From contig NZ_CP046175.1 of assembly GCF_009708215.1 (NCBI RefSeq), positions 5,456,001 through 5,520,000 of the forward strand: a stretch of 64,000 nt of DNA, in the 5' to 3' direction. Position numbers and translations under genes: made by a program. The stretch is from Occultella kanbiaonis (GTDB lineage Bacteria; Actinomycetota; Actinomycetes; Actinomycetales; Beutenbergiaceae). Shown one piece after another: positions 14,926 through 23,899 of the stretch (the first letter of the stretch is position 1; each line of letters starts with the position of its first letter). Below the pieces are notes generated by a model. That model saw only the letters and a program-made list of their open reading frames with translations. It ran no database searches and was not told the origin of the DNA.

Positions 14926-15888
14926 CTAACCCGCTTCGGTGGCGTCGAGGAGTCCACGCCCCCACGCCCTCATGTAGGCGATCGCCTCGGGGGGACCGTG
15001 CACCACGAACGGCGCACCGATCGCGACGAGGCAGAAGGCCGCCCAGTCCAGCGACTCGGCGGCGATGTGGACCTCGCACGAGGTCTCGTCCAAGGGCTCC
15101 ACGGTCCCGTGGTGCACGATCTCGGCCCCGATCCGTTCGGCGGGCGCCTGGACTGTCGCGTGCACGCGGTGGCGTGACGGCAGGACGCCGAGCTGAGCGC
15201 GCACGAATGCGACGGGATCGTCATCGGGCAGACGGCGCGGGGCGAACCTGTTCCCGGTCCGGTGGGGCTCCGTGATGCGGTCGACCCGGAACGTCCGCCA
15301 GTCCGCACGGTCCAGGTCCCACGCGACGAGGTAGATCCGGTTCTCCACGTTCACGATCCGGTGTGGTTGCGCCGTACGTCGAGAAGGTTCGCCTGCTCGG
15401 GAGCTGTAGGCGAACTCGACCGTATCGGCGTCGCGGCAGGCGAGGGCCAGCGTGGTGAGCGCGGTGATGTCGCCGATCGCAGCGCGGTTCCCGGGGCCAC
15501 CGGCCGGGACCGCGACGGCCCGCAGGCTGTCGATCCGGCCTCGGATGCGGGGCGGGAGGACCTGCACGATCTTGGCCATCGCACTGACGGCAGCTTCGGC
15601 CGAGGACGGGTGCGCACCCGTGGCGATCTCCTTCAGCCCGAGCACCGTGGCCGCGGCCTCGTCCTCGCTGAGGACCAGTGGCGGAAGGGATGCCCCGGCG
15701 CTGAGCTGGTAGCCGCCGCCGGTCCCCCGGGTCGTGATGATCGGATAGCCGAGCTGCTGCAGGCCGTTGACGTCGCGGCGGAGGGTCCGCTGGCTCACGT
15801 TGAGCCGGCGCGCGAGTTCGGTTCCGGGCCAGTGGCGCCGGCTCTGCAGGAGCCCGAGGAGGTCAAGGGCCCGGGTGCTGGTCGACAT
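14926..15888 (-). CDS. WYL-domain helix-turn-helix regulator (YafY/PafC type)
   Basis: 320 residues. The N-terminal HTH_11 (residues 5-60: RALDLLGLLQSRRHWPGTELARRLNVSQRTLRRDVNGLQQLGYPI) is followed by a WYL domain around 140-230 (VEFAYSSR...PHRIVNVENRIYLVAWDLDRADWRTFRVDRI) and the WCX C-domain. WYL proteins sense small ligands or nucleic acid. It is divergent from a VOC plus NmrA-like gene pair across an 85-base gap, so it probably regulates that pair. Confidence 0.85.
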   Translation of the reverse strand: MSTSTRALDLLGLLQSRRHWPGTELARRLNVSQRTLRRDVNGLQQLGYPIITTRGTGGGYQLSAGASLPPLVLSEDEAAATVLGLKEIATGAHPSSAEAAVSAMAKIVQVLPPRIRGRIDSLRAVAVPAGGPGNRAAIGDITALTTLALACRDADTVEFAYSSRAGEPSRRTAQPHRIVNVENRIYLVAWDLDRADWRTFRVDRITEPHRTGNRFAPRRLPDDDPVAFVRAQLGVLPSRHRVHATVQAPAERIGAEIVHHGTVEPLDETSCEVHIAAESLDWAAFCLVAIGAPFVVHGPPEAIAYMRAWGRGLLDATEAG

Positions 15889-15973
15889 TCCTCCAGACTA
15901 GTTTCACTTGTGGCCAGATACCGACCGGAAGTCACGCGAGACTTGGAGGACCAACACGAACTGAAGGAGTCCC

Positions 15974-16540
15974 ATGTCTGCTCCCACGCCGTCGACCGTC
16001 CCCGCCGCCCCCGCCGGCTCCGCGACCGTCGACCCGTTCATCTGGTCCGACGACGCTCCCGGCCTGATCGCCTTCCTGGTCGACGTGTTCGGCGCCGCCG
16101 AGGTTCCGGAAGCCCGTACCGCCGACACCGACGGGCTGGTCCTGCACTCCGAGCTGCAGATCGGCGACTCCAGCGTCACCATCGCCGACCGCAAGCCTGG
16201 CTGGCCGTACACCCCGGCGTTCGTGCGCGTGTACGTCGACGACCCGGCGGCCGTCCTGGCACGCGCCGTGGCCGGCGGAGCCCGGACGGTCACCGAACCG
16301 ACGGAGTTCTGGGGCGACGTGCTCGCACGCTTCGCCGACCCGTTCGGCCACCTGTGGTGGGTCTACAAGCACAACCCGGGTGCCACCACCTGGGACGGCG
16401 CCGAGAGCGACTGGTCAGGGGGCGACGCCGGCGGAGAGGACGAACAGTCCTGGGAGTCGGCCGCCACGCCGGAGCTGGCCTACATCCACGCGACCCTGAT
16501 GGAGGCGATGTCCTCGCTCCAGGACCCCCGCACGCGCTGA
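15974..16540 (+). CDS. VOC-superfamily (glyoxalase/PhnB-like) protein
   Basis: 188 residues. Residues 20-140 form a betaalpha-beta-beta-beta VOC module: FIWSDDAPGLIAFLVDVFGA, LQIGDSSVTIAD, VRVYVDDPAAVLARAVAGGARTV and FADPFGHLWWVYKH. This YtPhnB-like pattern is common beside WYL regulators. The tail of about 45 residues is acidic (SGGDAGGEDEQSWES) and ends in a helix. No metal-binding triad is certain and the substrate is unknown. GAAGGAG precedes the ATG. The NmrA-like gene follows after 32 bases with its own ribosome-binding site, so this is a two-gene operon facing the WYL regulator. Confidence 0.75.
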   Translation: MSAPTPSTVPAAPAGSATVDPFIWSDDAPGLIAFLVDVFGAAEVPEARTADTDGLVLHSELQIGDSSVTIADRKPGWPYTPAFVRVYVDDPAAVLARAVAGGARTVTEPTEFWGDVLARFADPFGHLWWVYKHNPGATTWDGAESDWSGGDAGGEDEQSWESAATPELAYIHATLMEAMSSLQDPRTR

Positions 16541-16572
16541 CAACCCGACCAGAAGAGAAAGGACCGATCAGC

Positions 16573-17406
16573 ATGCGCATCCTGGTCACCGGAGCAACCG
16601 GACAGGTCGGACGCCATCTCGTCGACGAACTCCACCGGCGCGGACATCACGTCCGGGCCCTCACCCGAAGCCCCCAGAACGCCGGATTCCCGGACGGCGT
16701 CGAGGTCGTCGGCGGCGACCTCACCGAGGTCGAGACCCTCGGCGACGCGTTCGAAGGAGTCGACGCGATCCACCTCATCACCTTCGGCGGGGACTTCGGT
16801 GACCTGACCAACGGCACTGAAATCGTCGACCTGGCCGAGCGGAAGCGGGTCCGCCGTGCGTCCGTGCTCGGGAGCTGGTCCCGGACCAGCGTCGAGACCG
16901 CGCTCAAGGGCAGCGCGATCGGATGGACCCTGCTGCACCCGGTCGAGTTCATGGCCAACACGTTCGACTGGGCAGACGAGCTCAGCACGAACGGCACCCT
17001 GTCCACGCTCGCCACCTACCCGAGCGCGATGGTCCACGAGGCGGACATCGCCGCCGTCGCCGCCAGCGTCCTCACGGAGCAGGGGCACGCGGGCCGCACC
17101 TATCCATTGACCGGCCCAGAAGCGCTCACCCCGCAGGAGCGAGTTCGCGTCCTCGCGGAGCAGACCGGCCGGGATCTCACGTTCGTGCGACTGACCGAGG
17201 CGCAGGAGCGTGTACGCCTGCGCGGCTATGGATACGACGACGACTACGTGGAGTTCGGGATCAACCTGGCGACGAACCCACCTGCGACCGCGGGAAGAGT
17301 CCTTCCCACCGTCCGGGACGTCACGGGCAGCCCGGCACGCACGTTCGTCCAATGGGCGAAGGAGAATGCGGCACGGTTCCTCCCGCGGGATACCAGCGGA
17401 GTGTAA
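16573..17406 (+). CDS. NmrA-like NAD(P)-binding atypical short-chain dehydrogenase
   Basis: 277 residues with the N-terminal Rossmann motif LVTGATGQVGRHLVDEL and the NmrA/QorB-type layout: VVGGDLTEVETLGDAFEGVDAIHLIT, VLGSWSRTSVETALKGS, TLLHPVEFMANTFDW and a C-terminal variable substrate domain. The Tyr-x3-Lys active site of classical SDRs is absent. These proteins act as quinone reductases or as redox-sensing NAD(P) binders. ATG 16573 has AAAGGA upstream and follows the VOC gene closely. The intergenic hairpin element copy 2 lies downstream. Confidence 0.75.
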   Translation: MRILVTGATGQVGRHLVDELHRRGHHVRALTRSPQNAGFPDGVEVVGGDLTEVETLGDAFEGVDAIHLITFGGDFGDLTNGTEIVDLAERKRVRRASVLGSWSRTSVETALKGSAIGWTLLHPVEFMANTFDWADELSTNGTLSTLATYPSAMVHEADIAAVAASVLTEQGHAGRTYPLTGPEALTPQERVRVLAEQTGRDLTFVRLTEAQERVRLRGYGYDDDYVEFGINLATNPPATAGRVLPTVRDVTGSPARTFVQWAKENAARFLPRDTSGV

Positions 17407-17469
17407 GAGCCGAGTCGACCGTCATTGCCGGCGGCCGCTGAGGTAGCACTGGGCGTTCGCGGACGCGTG

Positions 17470-17584
17470 GAACTCCCCGCGACCTAGTCGGCGCGGCGTC
17501 GAGATCGCCAGAAGTTCGGGACGATCTCGACAGTGGAGTGGCTAGGTCGGCGAACCGAGCGGGCTCCACGCTTCCGCGGAATCG
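17470..17584. repeat. Intergenic nested-hairpin element, copy 2
   Basis: After GAACTCCCCGC (17470-17480) comes an outer stem CGACCTAG/CTAGGTCG (17480-17487 with 17542-17549), which can extend inward with wobble pairs. It encloses a perfect 10-bp stem GTCGAGATCG/CGATCTCGAC (17498-17507 with 17522-17531) with the 14-nt loop CCAGAAGTTCGGGA (17508-17521). TTCCGCGGAA (17572-17581) follows within a degenerate palindrome. Compared with copy 1 (4602-4743), the loop and geometry are kept while every stem has changed sequence. It lies between the NmrA-like gene and a converging VOC-SRPBCC gene. Confidence 0.65.
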
Positions 17585-17630
17585 CACGAGTCGCGCCCCA
17601 GGCCACCGGGCCATCCCGTCGCTGCGGATC

Positions 17631-18647
17631 TCAGGATCGGCCCGTTCCCGCCCGCGCCGCGGCCTCGAAGTGCCCCAGGATCACCGGCCAGTCGGTGAAC
17701 TTCGCACGCCCCTCGGCGTTGCGCGCGTCCCAGCCGCCGTGTTCCAGCCGGACCAGGGTGCCGCCGTCGGAAGCAGTGAAGTGCGCGTCCAGCCGCGTCG
17801 GGATCGCGGGATCCTGGGCGAGCGTGAACGTCATCGCCCAGTGCGAGGGCCGGCCGCGGTGCAGCACGCGGCCGATCGGCAGCCGGCCCCGGCTGTTCTC
17901 GAAGACCACCTCGTCGGCGACGGTCACCGCGGCGCCCCCCTCCCGGCCGTACTCGACCCACCATCCGAACGAGGTGAACAGGTCGTAGGCGGCGCCGGGC
18001 TCGAGCGGCACCCTGACCTCGGTGACGATCGGCGGGAGCTCCCGGTCCGCTCGGGCCTGCTCGCCGTCGGTCTGCAGGAACGTGAGCCGGTTCCCGAACG
18101 GGTCGCTGACGGTGACGGTCAGCCCCCACGGCTCCTGGTCAAGACCGGGCGCCGCGTACGGGTAGTCCTTCGCCGACAACGCAGCATGGACTGCCGCGGC
18201 GTCGGCCACCTCGATGAGCACGGCGGTTCCGGGTGTGCCGTCGCCGTGGTGCTCGGACAGGTGCAGCCGGGCGCCGTCGCCGGATGAGACCTGCACGTAC
18301 CGGGGCAGGTGGTCGGCGAACCGGTGCCCCCAGTCCACCGTCCAGCCGAGGTAGCCCACGTAGAAGGCCAGCGCCTTGTCCCAGTCGAACATGCGCAGGA
18401 TGGGGATGACGGCGGAGGTCGCCGGCGCGTGGTCGGCTCCGGTCCCGCTCGGGTCACCCGGGCGGGAGCCGGCCGCGCCGGCGGGTCCGGCGGTGCCGGC
18501 CAGGGTATTCCAGTCCGCGAGCCCGTGGGTCTTCGCGAGCAGTTCGAGCGCGGCCGAGTGGCCGATCTCGATCCCTGCGGCGGCGAGGGCCGTGCGCAGG
18601 CGCCTGGCCTGGGCCTTCGCCTCATCGGAGGTGGGCACGGCGTTCAT
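17631..18647 (-). CDS. Three-module glyoxalase-type protein: leader domain, VOC domain, SRPBCC domain
   Basis: 338 residues in three parts. Residues 8-50 (AKAQARRLRTALAAAGIEIGHSAALELLAKTHGLADWNTLAG) match the small domain found at the start of glyoxalase superfamily proteins. Residues about 75-195 are a bleomycin-resistance-like VOC fold (PILRMFDWDKALAFYVGYLGWTVDW...VTVSDPFGNRLTFLQ). Residues about 205-338 are an AHSA1/SRPBCC hydrophobic-cavity domain ending WPVILGHFEAAARA. The VOC module may bind a hydrophobic toxin or antibiotic, and SRPBCC adds another ligand pocket. It appears to be transcribed alone. Confidence 0.75.
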   Translation of the reverse strand: MNAVPTSDEAKAQARRLRTALAAAGIEIGHSAALELLAKTHGLADWNTLAGTAGPAGAAGSRPGDPSGTGADHAPATSAVIPILRMFDWDKALAFYVGYLGWTVDWGHRFADHLPRYVQVSSGDGARLHLSEHHGDGTPGTAVLIEVADAAAVHAALSAKDYPYAAPGLDQEPWGLTVTVSDPFGNRLTFLQTDGEQARADRELPPIVTEVRVPLEPGAAYDLFTSFGWWVEYGREGGAAVTVADEVVFENSRGRLPIGRVLHRGRPSHWAMTFTLAQDPAIPTRLDAHFTASDGGTLVRLEHGGWDARNAEGRAKFTDWPVILGHFEAAARAGTGRS

Positions 18648-18757
18648 GACGAATCCTCACGGCGGAGCCGATCACTCGGTGCCTGCATTGCCGACGTCCT
18701 CCGCGCGGTGTTCGTCGTCTTCGATGACCTTGACCGTGCGTGATCGGCATTCACCAA

Positions 18758-18776
18758 CTCGCACCGACGGTGCGAG
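18758..18776. other. Short hairpin upstream of the VOC-SRPBCC gene
   Basis: CTCGCACC-gac-GGTGCGAG (8-bp stem) lies between the lpd terminator and the start at 18647. It could be an operator or a 5' leader hairpin. The rest of 18648-18842 shows nothing else. Confidence 0.35.
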
Positions 18777-18842
18777 GCAGGCGGCCGGCTGCCGAAGCCG
18801 TGGCACCATCATGCCTCGCGGCGTGGCCGGACGGCGACGAAC

Positions 18843-18889
18843 GCGCGCAAACCCCCGGTCCGATCGCCCGGGACCGGGGGTTTGCGCGC
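18843..18889. terminator. Strong terminator of lpd
   Basis: A perfect 19-bp stem (18843-18861 with 18871-18889) with a 9-nt loop begins 31 bases after the stop of the leftward lipoamide dehydrogenase gene. It is the longest perfect hairpin noticed in the window. Confidence 0.85.
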
Positions 18890-18920
18890 ACTCGACTCAG
18901 GCGGTGGGGCGTCAGCGAAG

Positions 18921-20321
18921 TCAGAAGTTGATCATGTGCCCGGTCAGCCCGTGGAAGCCCTCCTGCAGCGCCTCGCTCAGCGTCGGGTGCGTGTGCACGT
19001 TCCTCGCCAGCTCGTTCGCGGTGAGGTCCCACTTCTGCGCGAGCGTCAGCTCGGGCAGCAGCTCGGAGACGTCCGGGCCGATGAGGTGCCCGCCGAGCAA
19101 CTCGTTGTACTTCGCGTCGGCGACGAGCTTCACGAACCCGGTCGGCTCGCCCAGACCGTGCGCCTTGCCGTTCGCGGTGAACGGGAACTTCACGACCTTG
19201 ACGTCGTAGCCCTCGTCCCGGGCCTGGGCCTCGGTGAGGCCGAAGCTGGCCACCTGCGGCTGGCAGAACGTGGCGCGCGGCATCATCCGGTAGTCGCCCA
19301 GCTCCAGGGTCTCGGCGCCCGCGATGGTCTCGGCGGCGACCACACCCTGCGCCTCCGCGACGTGCGCGAGCTGCAGCTTCGCGGTGACGTCACCGATCGC
19401 GTAGATGCCGGGCACGTTGGTGCGCATCCGCTCGTCGATCGCGATCGCGCCGCGCTCGGTGAGCTGCACGCCGGCCCGCTCCAGGCCGTAGCCGTCCACG
19501 CGCGGGGCGAACCCGATCGACATCAGGACCTTGTCCGCGACGAGCTCGCCGGCGTTGCCCTTGGCGTCGGTGTACGTCACCTTCACCGAGGAGCCGTCGT
19601 CGGTGACGGTCTCGACCTTGGTGGAGGTGAGGATGTTCACGCCGAGCTTCTTGTAACTCTTCGCGATCTCCTTGGAGACCTCGACGTCCTCGTTCGGCAG
19701 CGCCCGGTCGAGGAACTCGACGATGGTCACGTCCACGCCGTAGTTCTTCAGCACGTAGGCGAACTCCATGCCGATCGCGCCCGCGCCGACGATCACGATC
19801 GAGGAGGGCAGGTCGCGGGTGAGGATCTGCTCCTCGTACGTGACCACGTTCTTGCTCAGCTCGACACCGGGCAGCAGCCGCACGGTGGAGCCGGTGGCGA
19901 TGATGACGTTGTCGAACGTGATCTGCTCGGTGCCGCCGGAACTGAGCTCGACGTTCAGGGTCTTGCCGTCCGCGAAGGAGCCGAGCCCGTCGTACTCCGT
20001 GATCTTGTTCTTCTTCATCAGGAAGTGGACGCCCTTGACGCGACCGTCGGCGACGTCGCGGCTCCGGTCGAACGCCGCACCGAAATCGAAGCTCACCTCA
20101 CCGGTGATCCCGAAGGTGGAAGCCTGATGGTTGAAGATGTGGGCCAGTTCCGCGTTCCGCAGCAGCGCCTTGGACGGGATGCAGCCGACGTTCAGGCAGA
20201 CACCGCCCCAATACTGCTTCTCCACGATCGCCACGCTCTGCCCGAGCTGCGCCGCGCGAATGGCAGCCACGTATCCGCCGGGTCCGGCGCCGAGAACAAC
20301 AACGTCATAGTGTCCAGTCAC
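18921..20321 (-). CDS. lpd: Dihydrolipoyl dehydrogenase (E3)
   Basis: 466 residues. FAD-binding [20 protein letters not shown] starts at residue 7, and the redox disulfide is C42-x4-C47 in [16 protein letters not shown]. The NAD site is [19 protein letters not shown] near 180, and GIYAIGDV near 305 is the second FAD contact. The catalytic His is in [10 protein letters not shown] near the C-terminus. It reoxidises dihydrolipoamide in the pyruvate and 2-oxoglutarate dehydrogenase complexes. The GTG start at 20321 fits the family N-terminus. The codon usage, with many AAG and GAG, suits a highly expressed housekeeping gene. It is transcribed alone. Confidence 0.95.
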   Translation of the reverse strand: MTGHYDVVVLGAGPGGYVAAIRAAQLGQSVAIVEKQYWGGVCLNVGCIPSKALLRNAELAHIFNHQASTFGITGEVSFDFGAAFDRSRDVADGRVKGVHFLMKKNKITEYDGLGSFADGKTLNVELSSGGTEQITFDNVIIATGSTVRLLPGVELSKNVVTYEEQILTRDLPSSIVIVGAGAIGMEFAYVLKNYGVDVTIVEFLDRALPNEDVEVSKEIAKSYKKLGVNILTSTKVETVTDDGSSVKVTYTDAKGNAGELVADKVLMSIGFAPRVDGYGLERAGVQLTERGAIAIDERMRTNVPGIYAIGDVTAKLQLAHVAEAQGVVAAETIAGAETLELGDYRMMPRATFCQPQVASFGLTEAQARDEGYDVKVVKFPFTANGKAHGLGEPTGFVKLVADAKYNELLGGHLIGPDVSELLPELTLAQKWDLTANELARNVHTHPTLSEALQEGFHGLTGHMINF

Positions 20322-20393
20322 CCTCCCAACCCTAGTCGGACACGGCGCGGATGGAGTGAGCCGTTGGTCACACCCAGGGACCCGTTGTGGGCT

Positions 20394-20415
20394 AAAGTTC
20401 GGACACCCGAACTTT
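20394..20415. promoter_or_regulatory. Candidate metal-regulator operator upstream of the NRAMP gene
   Basis: AAAGTTCGG-acac-CCGAACTTT is a perfect 9-bp inverted repeat with a 4-nt spacer. It overlaps a -10-like TAAAGT and lies 16 bases ahead of the chosen start. Its position over the promoter suits repression, most simply by a manganese-sensing DtxR/MntR protein, though the regulator itself is not in the window. Confidence 0.6.
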
Positions 20416-20431
20416 TCACCTGGAGGTGCTG

Positions 20432-21670
20432 GTGGCCACCGCGACCACTGACAAGCAGGCCAATGCCCGACGGCGTCACCTGCTTCCGCTGCTCGGCCCC
20501 GCCTTCGTAGCCGCGGTCGCCTACGTCGACCCGGGGAACGTGGCCGCGAACCTCACCGCCGGCGCGCGGTACGGGTACCTGCTGCTCTGGGTGCTGGTCG
20601 CGGCGAACCTGATGGCCGTGATGGTCCAGTACCAGTCCGCGAAGCTCGGGCTGGTCACCGGCGCCACGATGCCCGAGCTGCTCGGCCGCCGGCTGCGCCG
20701 CAAACCGCGCCTCGCGTACTGGGCGCAGGCCGAGCTCGTCGCCGCGGCCACGGACCTCGCCGAGGTGATCGGTGGAGCGATCGCACTGAACCTGCTGTTC
20801 GGGCTCCCGCTGCCGTTGGGTGGGCTCATCGTCGGGGTGATCTCGATGCTGATGCTCCTCGTCGCCGACCGGCACGGCCAGCGCCGGTTCGAGTCGGTCA
20901 TCGTCGCGCTGCTCGCCGTGATCACCGTCGGGTTCGTCGCCGGCCTGTTCGTCAACCCGCCCGACGGCGGCGAGATGGTCAGCGGCCTGGTGCCCCGCTT
21001 CGCCGGCGCGGACAGCGTGCTGCTGGCGACGTCGATGCTGGGGGCCACCGTGATGCCGCACGCGATCTACGTGCACTCGGCGCTGGCCCGGGACCGGCAC
21101 GGCAAGGCCGAGGGGAGGCTCCCGACGCTGCTCCGGGCGACCCGATGGGACGTCGTCGCCGCGCTCGGGGTGGCCGGGTGCGTGAACATCGCGATGCTGC
21201 TCCTGGCCGCGTCCAGCCTGCAGGGGGTACCCGGGACGGACACCATCGAGGGCGCACACGCCGCCGTCACAGACGCACTCGGCCCGGCGATCGGCATGGT
21301 GTTCGCGATCGGGCTGCTCGCGTCCGGGCTCGCGTCCACGTCGGTCGGCAGCTACGCCGGGGCCACCATCATGGCCGGTCTGCTGCATCGCCGGATCCCG
21401 GTGCTGGCCCGGCGCGCCGTGACGCTGGTGCCGGCGCTGATCCTGCTCGCCGCCGGCGTGGACCCGACCTGGGCGCTGGTGGTCTCGCAGGTGGTGCTGA
21501 GCTTCGGGATCCCGTTCGCGCTGGTTCCGCTGCTGCGCCTGACCTCGGACCGCACGTTGATGGGCGAGTCGGCGAACGGCCCGGTCATCCGGTGGCTGCT
21601 GACCGGCATCGTCGTGGCCGTCGTGGCCCTCAACCTGGGTCTGATCGTGCTCACGCTGACCGGCGGCTGA
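20432..21670 (+). CDS. mntH: NRAMP-family divalent metal (Mn/Fe) transporter
   Basis: 412 residues with about 11 membrane helices. The helix-1 metal motif DPGN ([15 protein letters not shown]) and the helix-6 motif MPHAIYVHS are both present, as needed for Mn(II)/Fe(II)-proton symport. GTG 20432 is preferred over GTG 20426 because GGAGG (20422-20426) then has 5-base spacing, whereas the other codon overlaps the ribosome-binding site. A strong dyad overlaps the promoter. It is divergent from lpd and transcribed alone. Confidence 0.9.
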   Translation: MATATTDKQANARRRHLLPLLGPAFVAAVAYVDPGNVAANLTAGARYGYLLLWVLVAANLMAVMVQYQSAKLGLVTGATMPELLGRRLRRKPRLAYWAQAELVAAATDLAEVIGGAIALNLLFGLPLPLGGLIVGVISMLMLLVADRHGQRRFESVIVALLAVITVGFVAGLFVNPPDGGEMVSGLVPRFAGADSVLLATSMLGATVMPHAIYVHSALARDRHGKAEGRLPTLLRATRWDVVAALGVAGCVNIAMLLLAASSLQGVPGTDTIEGAHAAVTDALGPAIGMVFAIGLLASGLASTSVGSYAGATIMAGLLHRRIPVLARRAVTLVPALILLAAGVDPTWALVVSQVVLSFGIPFALVPLLRLTSDRTLMGESANGPVIRWLLTGIVVAVVALNLGLIVLTLTGG

Positions 21671-21809
21671 CTCCGGGGCGCGGGACCGAGGCCTGCAGCC
21701 TCCCGCGGGATGGTCGACGGATCAGGATCCGTGCCCTCGGACGCACGCTCGGGGTAACGTTCAAGGCATCCGGTCGCTCGGTGACCCCGATTCCCCGCGG
21801 AGGTAGGAC

Positions 21810-22268
21810 ATGACCACGTTGGTACGCGTCGAATGGACCGACAACGACCTGCAGCGGCTCGTGACCGCGCAGGAGGCCGAGGTGATCGAGCGGTACGGCG
21901 ACGAGATGGCCGCGCAGCCCCTCGAACCGGGAACGGTGTCCGTCGGCCTGCTGGTCCGCGACGACGCCGGCGTGGCCGTGGGCTGCGGAGTTCTGCGCGA
22001 TCCGGCGCCTGCGTTCCAGGCAGGTACCGCCGAGTTGAACCGGATGTACGTGGTGCCCGAGCAGCGCCGCAAGGGCCTGGCCAAGGTGATCCTGCGCGAG
22101 CTCGAGGCGATCGCCGTGCAGCGCAAGGTCACTCAACTCGTTCTGGAGACCGGAGTCCTGCTCGAGGAGGCCATCGGGCTCTACTCCTCCGAGGGCTACC
22201 GGATCATCGACAACTACGAGCCGTACGAGGACTCCGAGGACTCGCGCTGCTTCGCGAAGGCGCTGTAG
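21810..22268 (+). CDS. GNAT-family N-acetyltransferase
   Basis: 152 residues. The acetyl-CoA-binding motif A is LNRMYVVPEQRRKGLAKVILRELEAIA (V-x-x-x-x-R-x-x-G-x-A) near residues 75-100, followed by LVLETGVLLEEAIGLYSSEGYRIID, the standard end of a GNAT fold. The acceptor is unknown. The start has CGGAGG upstream. It converges with a membrane protein gene across a small hairpin. Confidence 0.85.
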   Translation: MTTLVRVEWTDNDLQRLVTAQEAEVIERYGDEMAAQPLEPGTVSVGLLVRDDAGVAVGCGVLRDPAPAFQAGTAELNRMYVVPEQRRKGLAKVILRELEAIAVQRKVTQLVLETGVLLEEAIGLYSSEGYRIIDNYEPYEDSEDSRCFAKAL

Positions 22269-22269
22269 T

Positions 22270-22289
22270 TCGCGGGTCGACGCCCGCGA
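22270..22289. terminator. Hairpin between converging genes
   Basis: TCGCGGG-tcgacg-CCCGCGA (7-bp stem, 6-nt loop) lies directly after the GNAT stop codon. Confidence 0.55.
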
Positions 22290-22299
22290 GCTCGACCGC

Positions 22300-22947
22300 T
22301 CAGTAGGGGCTGCGCAGCGCCAGCCGGTTCGTGGTGATCAGCAGCCACACCAGGCAGAGGATGCGCCCGCCCGTGGCCACGATGCCCCACGGCACGATCG
22401 GGAGCGCGAGCAGCCCCATCACCGACACCACGGCGGCGACCACGCCGAAAACCCGTTCGGGCGGCGCGTAGGCCCGCGACCGGGACAACGCCAGGACGTA
22501 CAGGCCGAGCGTCGCCACGTGCACCGGGCCGCCGACCACGGTGAGCGTCGAGTGCAGCAGGTGCACCGCACGCTCGCTGCCCATCGCGCCGGAGAACGCC
22601 AGGGCGAGCCCAGCGCCGGCCGCGATCGCCAGGCCCGCCACGGCGGCGAGGTGGGCCAGCCCGAGCCGCCGCTCGGACGGCACCGCGCGCGGGACCACCA
22701 GACCGAACACCAACAGGGCGCCGGCCGCGATCAGGTACAGGCCACCGATGGCCAGGAGTAGTTCGTCGTGCGCGCGCAGGAACTCCAGGGCGCCGTCCGA
22801 GCGGGGCCGCGGAATCGACCGGCCCGACACCCAGTTCGCGAGGCCCGCCTCCACCACGCAGGCGAGGGTCAGCACGACGGCGCAGATGAACGCGGTCACC
22901 GCCGCTCCGCGCTGCCGCGGGCGGAAGGCCTGCTCCTGCTGCCTCAT
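22300..22947 (-). CDS. Multi-pass membrane protein of unknown function
   Basis: 215 residues with about six hydrophobic helices: roughly 14-37, 62-82, 95-118, 128-150, 158-178 and 185-205. It has a basic N-terminus (RQQEQAFRPRQRG) and short loops. I recognise no family; the overall look is of DUF4386-like small membrane proteins. ATG 22947 is preferred to the GTG 9 bases upstream because GCGAGGA then has a workable spacing. Upstream, towards 23150, is gene-free DNA and then gene remnants. Confidence 0.6.
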   Translation of the reverse strand: MRQQEQAFRPRQRGAAVTAFICAVVLTLACVVEAGLANWVSGRSIPRPRSDGALEFLRAHDELLLAIGGLYLIAAGALLVFGLVVPRAVPSERRLGLAHLAAVAGLAIAAGAGLALAFSGAMGSERAVHLLHSTLTVVGGPVHVATLGLYVLALSRSRAYAPPERVFGVVAAVVSVMGLLALPIVPWGIVATGGRILCLVWLLITTNRLALRSPY

Positions 22948-23154
22948 GACCCGCACGTCCTCGCTCTCGACATTCGGGACCGGCCTCGGCGCCGAGCCTC
23001 ACGACACCGGAGTCCGCGGCGCCCGCTCCCACCGTAGAGGGCGGCCGGGTCCGGAGGCGAGCACCGACGGGGAGCGCCGGGCACGGCGGCGCACTGCCGA
23101 GCGGACCTTCCGACGACGGCGCCCGAGCAAGCCGGCGACGAACGGTGCCGTCGG

Positions 23155-23260
23155 GTCAGTGGGGCAGGATCGCCTCCGCCGCGGCGAGGTAGGCGTCCGG
23201 GTCGAAGTCCTCCAGCAGCGCGCGCTGCGTGCCACGGCCGACGAGGCCCAGCCCGGCGCC
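23155..23260 (-). pseudogene. C-terminal remnant of a leftward gene
   Basis: Read leftward, this stretch gives a sensible C-terminal tail (GLVGRGTQRALLEDFDPDAYLAAAEAILPH, then TGA). No start, upstream domain or ribosome-binding site remains. Immediately to the right the coding signal switches to the other strand, so the gene was truncated at about 23260. The tail could come from a TetR-type regulator, but this is a guess. Confidence 0.35.
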
Positions 23261-23899
23261 CTCGAGCTGATCCCCGTGATCGACCGGGAGGCCGCCGTGG
23301 CGGCCGTCGAGGCCCGTGAGGTCTACGGCGCCGTGGTCATCGGTGAGCAGCCTGAGGTCCTCACCTCCCGCTCGTGCTCGGCGGCCTGGCCGGGGGCGTC
23401 GCGATCTCGCTCGGCGTCGCGGGCCCGCTGCGCCGCGTCGTCGCGGTCGTCGCCTACGCCGGCGCGGGCGGCCTCCTGCTCACCGGCGTCCTGCAGAGTT
23501 GGTTCGGCTCACTCCAGGGCGACTGGTGGCTCAACGCCGGCGTGATCGCCCTCGCCCTCGCCGCGATCGCGGCCCCGATCACCGGGTTCGTCGCGCTCCT
23601 GGGTCGCGCGGGGGGTCGCCCTCGGGGTCGTGCTCATGATGCTCGTCGCGAACCCGATCTCCGGCGTGGCCGTCCCGCCCGAGTTCCTCCCGTGGCACTG
23701 GGGCGCGATCGGCCAGTGGTTCCCGCCCGGCGCGAGCGGCACCCTGCTGCGTGATGTGTCCTACTTCCCGGCGGCGGACGCCGGCGCGGCCTGGCTCGCG
23801 CTCGGCCTCTGGGCCGGAGTCGGCGCACTGCTGTCGTTGGCCGGGCACGTCCGAAGCGCGGCCGGCCCCGCGAACGCCGCGACCGCCGTCGGGCACTAG
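23261..23899 (+). pseudogene. Decayed YhgE/DUF3533-like ABC-2-type membrane protein
   Basis: Three pieces of one protein lie in two frames. At 23261-23372: LELIPVIDREAAVAAVEAREVYGAVVIGEQPEVLTS, the extracellular segment. At 23374-23610, in another frame: GGLAGGVAISLGVAGPLRR...GVLQSWFGSLQGDWWL...PITGFVALLG, membrane helices. From about 23616, back in the first frame: VALGVVLMMLVANPISGVAVPPEFLP...FPPGASGTLLRDV, the C-terminal helices. The middle of the protein is missing between pieces 1 and 2. Pieces 2 and 3 are joined by a one-base slip at a run of six G (23610-23615). There is no start. The end overlaps the stop of the leftward exporter permease. Confidence 0.65.

Noticed and set aside
20426-21670. 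NRAMP gene starting at GTG 20426
   Set aside because: That codon overlaps the ribosome-binding site GGAGG; GTG 20432 has normal spacing.
22999-23235. Minus-strand 78-codon frame upstream of the membrane protein gene
   Set aside because: It is Arg-rich and unlike a protein; the plausible coding trace in this area is in another minus-strand frame ending at 23155.
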